7,628 bases of DNA from Hyphomicrobiales bacterium (GTDB lineage: Bacteria > Pseudomonadota > Alphaproteobacteria > Rhizobiales > Beijerinckiaceae), in assembly GCA_003567055.1 (NCBI GenBank), contig PXAW01000606.1:1-7628 (forward strand), written 5' to 3'. The position numbers and the translations under genes are program-made. Shown here piece after piece: positions 6,500-7,628 of the stretch. Under the pieces are notes generated by a model that had not been told where the DNA came from, ran no database searches, and saw only the letters and a list, made by a program, of their open reading frames with translations. The first letter of the stretch is position 1, and every line of letters begins with the position of its first letter.

Positions 6500-7519
6500 T
6501 CACACCTGCATCGCGAGAGCGCGCCCCGGCTCGTCTTCCAGCCCCGGTACGCGCGCGGCGCGGGCCCGCTCGATTCGGGGTGAATGGCCGAACAGCTCCG
6601 AGTAGCAGCGCGCGAAATGCGAGGCGGAGGTGAAGCCGCAGGCGACGGCGATCTGGAGAATCGGCATGCTGGTCTGCAACAGCAGGAGCCGCGCGCGTTG
6701 CAGGCGCAATTCGAGATAATAGCGCGAGGGCGTCTTGCCCATCTTCTCGCGAAACAGCCGCTCCAGCTGACGCGGCGAGAGGCCGGCATCAGCGGCCAGG
6801 TTGCGCAGCGGCACCGGGCTTTCGATATAGGCTTCCATATGCGCGATCACGGCGAGCAGCTTGGGATGCGAGATGCCGGTGCGGTGCTGGACAGGCATGC
6901 GCTGGGTATCGTGCGGGTGGCGCACCAGATTGTGCAGCAACAACTCCGCCACCGCGACGGCGAGCTCCTCGCCATGGTCGCGGGCGATGCCGTTGATCAT
7001 CATGTCGAGGGGTGCGGTGCCGCCGGAGCAGGTATAGCGGTCCCGGTCGACCTCGAACAGCGTGGCGGTGATCTTCAGTTCGGGAAACTCCTCGGCGAAG
7101 CCCTCCACATGCTCCCAATGGATGGTGCAGTTATAACCGTCGAGCAGCCCGGCCCGGGCGAGGACGAGCGAGCCCGTGCAGACCGCGCCGAGCCCCACGC
7201 CGATGCGCGACAATTCCCGCAACCGCGCAAACAGCGCCTTGTCGCGGATGCGCTCGGCGCGCAGGCCCGCGCAGACGAACAGGGTCGCGCCCGGCCCCAC
7301 ATCATCGACCCCGCCGGCAGGATGGACCACGACGCCGTTGCTGGCGGAGACCGGATCTCCCGTGAGGGAAAGGCTGCGCCAGGCATAGAGTGGCTTGCCG
7401 GAGAGCTGGTTGGCCGCGCGCAGCGGCTCGACCGAGGCGGTGAAGGCCATCATCGAGAATTCCGGCAGGAGCAGAAAGTCGACCATCCGCGTCTGGTGCG
7501 CCGCCGGTATGCCGAACAT
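6500..7519 (-). CDS. GlxA-family transcriptional regulator (DJ-1/PfpI domain plus AraC HTH)
   Basis: This is a cytoplasmic DNA-binding regulator of 339 residues, the usual length of the GlxA family. Residues about 12-200 form a DJ-1/PfpI (class I glutamine amidotransferase-like) sensor domain. GAVCTGS at 111-117 holds a cysteine at the nucleophile-elbow position, followed by LLDGYNCTIHWEH at 125-137 and YTCSGGTAPLDMM at 162-174, both family signatures. Residues about 225-315 form the AraC-type DNA-binding domain with two helix-turn-helix motifs, LRNLAADAGLSPRQLERLFRE (238-258) and ILQIAVACGFTSASHFARCYSELFG (287-311). GbdR (glycine betaine and dimethylglycine) and SouR (sarcosine) in Pseudomonas share this architecture and activate sox genes, and this protein lies directly upstream of soxB, so a sarcosine- or dimethylglycine-responsive activator is likely. 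I chose ATG at 7519 over one at 7591 because GGGAGG precedes it. Carnitine- or arginine-responsive relatives (CdhR, ArgR of Pseudomonas) cannot be excluded. Confidence 0.93.
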   Translation of the reverse strand: MFGIPAAHQTRMVDFLLLPEFSMMAFTASVEPLRAANQLSGKPLYAWRSLSLTGDPVSASNGVVVHPAGGVDDVGPGATLFVCAGLRAERIRDKALFARLRELSRIGVGLGAVCTGSLVLARAGLLDGYNCTIHWEHVEGFAEEFPELKITATLFEVDRDRYTCSGGTAPLDMMINGIARDHGEELAVAVAELLLHNLVRHPHDTQRMPVQHRTGISHPKLLAVIAHMEAYIESPVPLRNLAADAGLSPRQLERLFREKMGKTPSRYYLELRLQRARLLLLQTSMPILQIAVACGFTSASHFARCYSELFGHSPRIERARAARVPGLEDEPGRALAMQV

Positions 7520-7524
7520 CGCTG

Positions 7525-7530
7525 CCTCCC
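7525..7530 (-). promoter_or_regulatory. Ribosome binding site that decides the regulator start
   Basis: GGGAGG on the minus strand lies five bases before the ATG at 7519. The longer in-frame option at 7591 would add 24 residues (including RQCRVGGREAA) that do not resemble the family N terminus, and no comparable site precedes it. Confidence 0.75.
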
Positions 7531-7628
7531 TACCGCCGACCCTGCACTGCCGGATGACAGGCGCCCAAAGTGAATCAGCAAGCCTGATCATGCAACAACT
7601 TGCCGACGACGGAAAGTATCACGAAAAC
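7531..7628 (-). other. Upstream region of the regulator gene
   Basis: About 100 bases with no credible gene. It is less GC-rich at the outer end than the coding DNA, as expected of a promoter. Minus-strand candidates are weak: TTGTTG (7593-7598) with a poor -10 17 bases on, or a -10-like GATACT (7615-7620) whose -35 would fall at or beyond the window edge. I find no copy of the 14-base repeat seen before soxB, so there is no sign here of autoregulation through that site. Confidence 0.3.

Noticed and set aside
6584..7573. A 329-codon open frame on the plus strand, opposite the regulator gene
   Set aside because: In register with the regulator gene, which has clear domains; explained by codon bias.
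7520..7591. Longer start for the regulator at 7591, adding 24 residues
   Set aside because: The ATG at 7519 has GGGAGG five bases upstream and gives the normal family length. The extension is not family-like.

Overview
The window is GC-rich DNA with compact, overlapping genes. Gene content and order (soxB-soxD-soxA-soxG beside a GlxA-family AraC-type regulator) fit a proteobacterium. An alphaproteobacterium, probably of the Hyphomicrobiales/Rhodobacterales type, is my best guess from codon use and protein style, but the sequence does not prove it. There are no RNA genes, CRISPR arrays, insertion sequences or phage genes.

Layout: (1) 1-1044, plus strand: the 3' part of an unrecognised gene that enters from outside the window. 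(2) 1029-1091: a convergent junction packed with inverted repeats, probably a two-way transcription end. (3) 1075-6352, minus strand: a complete heterotetrameric sarcosine oxidase operon, transcribed soxB, soxD, soxA, soxG. soxB-soxD are 12 bases apart; soxD-soxA and soxA-soxG each share an ATGA stop/start overlap. (4) 6353-6499: a 147-base regulatory gap with a near-perfect 14-base direct repeat at 21-base spacing, an embedded palindrome and a candidate promoter for soxB. (5) 6500-7519, minus strand: a GlxA-family regulator (DJ-1/PfpI-like domain plus AraC helix-turn-helix pair). (6) 7520-7628: its ribosome binding site and upstream region, with no gene.

How it works together: the four sox products form the cytoplasmic flavoenzyme that oxidatively demethylates sarcosine to glycine, passing the one-carbon unit to tetrahydrofolate (or releasing formaldehyde) and making hydrogen peroxide. 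Sarcosine arises from glycine betaine via dimethylglycine, or from creatine. Regulators of the same architecture (GbdR, SouR) control this pathway in Pseudomonas. The regulator here lies directly upstream in the same direction, and the direct repeat between it and soxB has the geometry of an AraC-family activator site. The simplest reading is a sensor gene that switches on the neighbouring operon.

Most of the window is a well-known catabolic system, not a new one. The parts least explained by known families are the plus-strand gene at the left edge, the structured convergent junction and the predicted operator.
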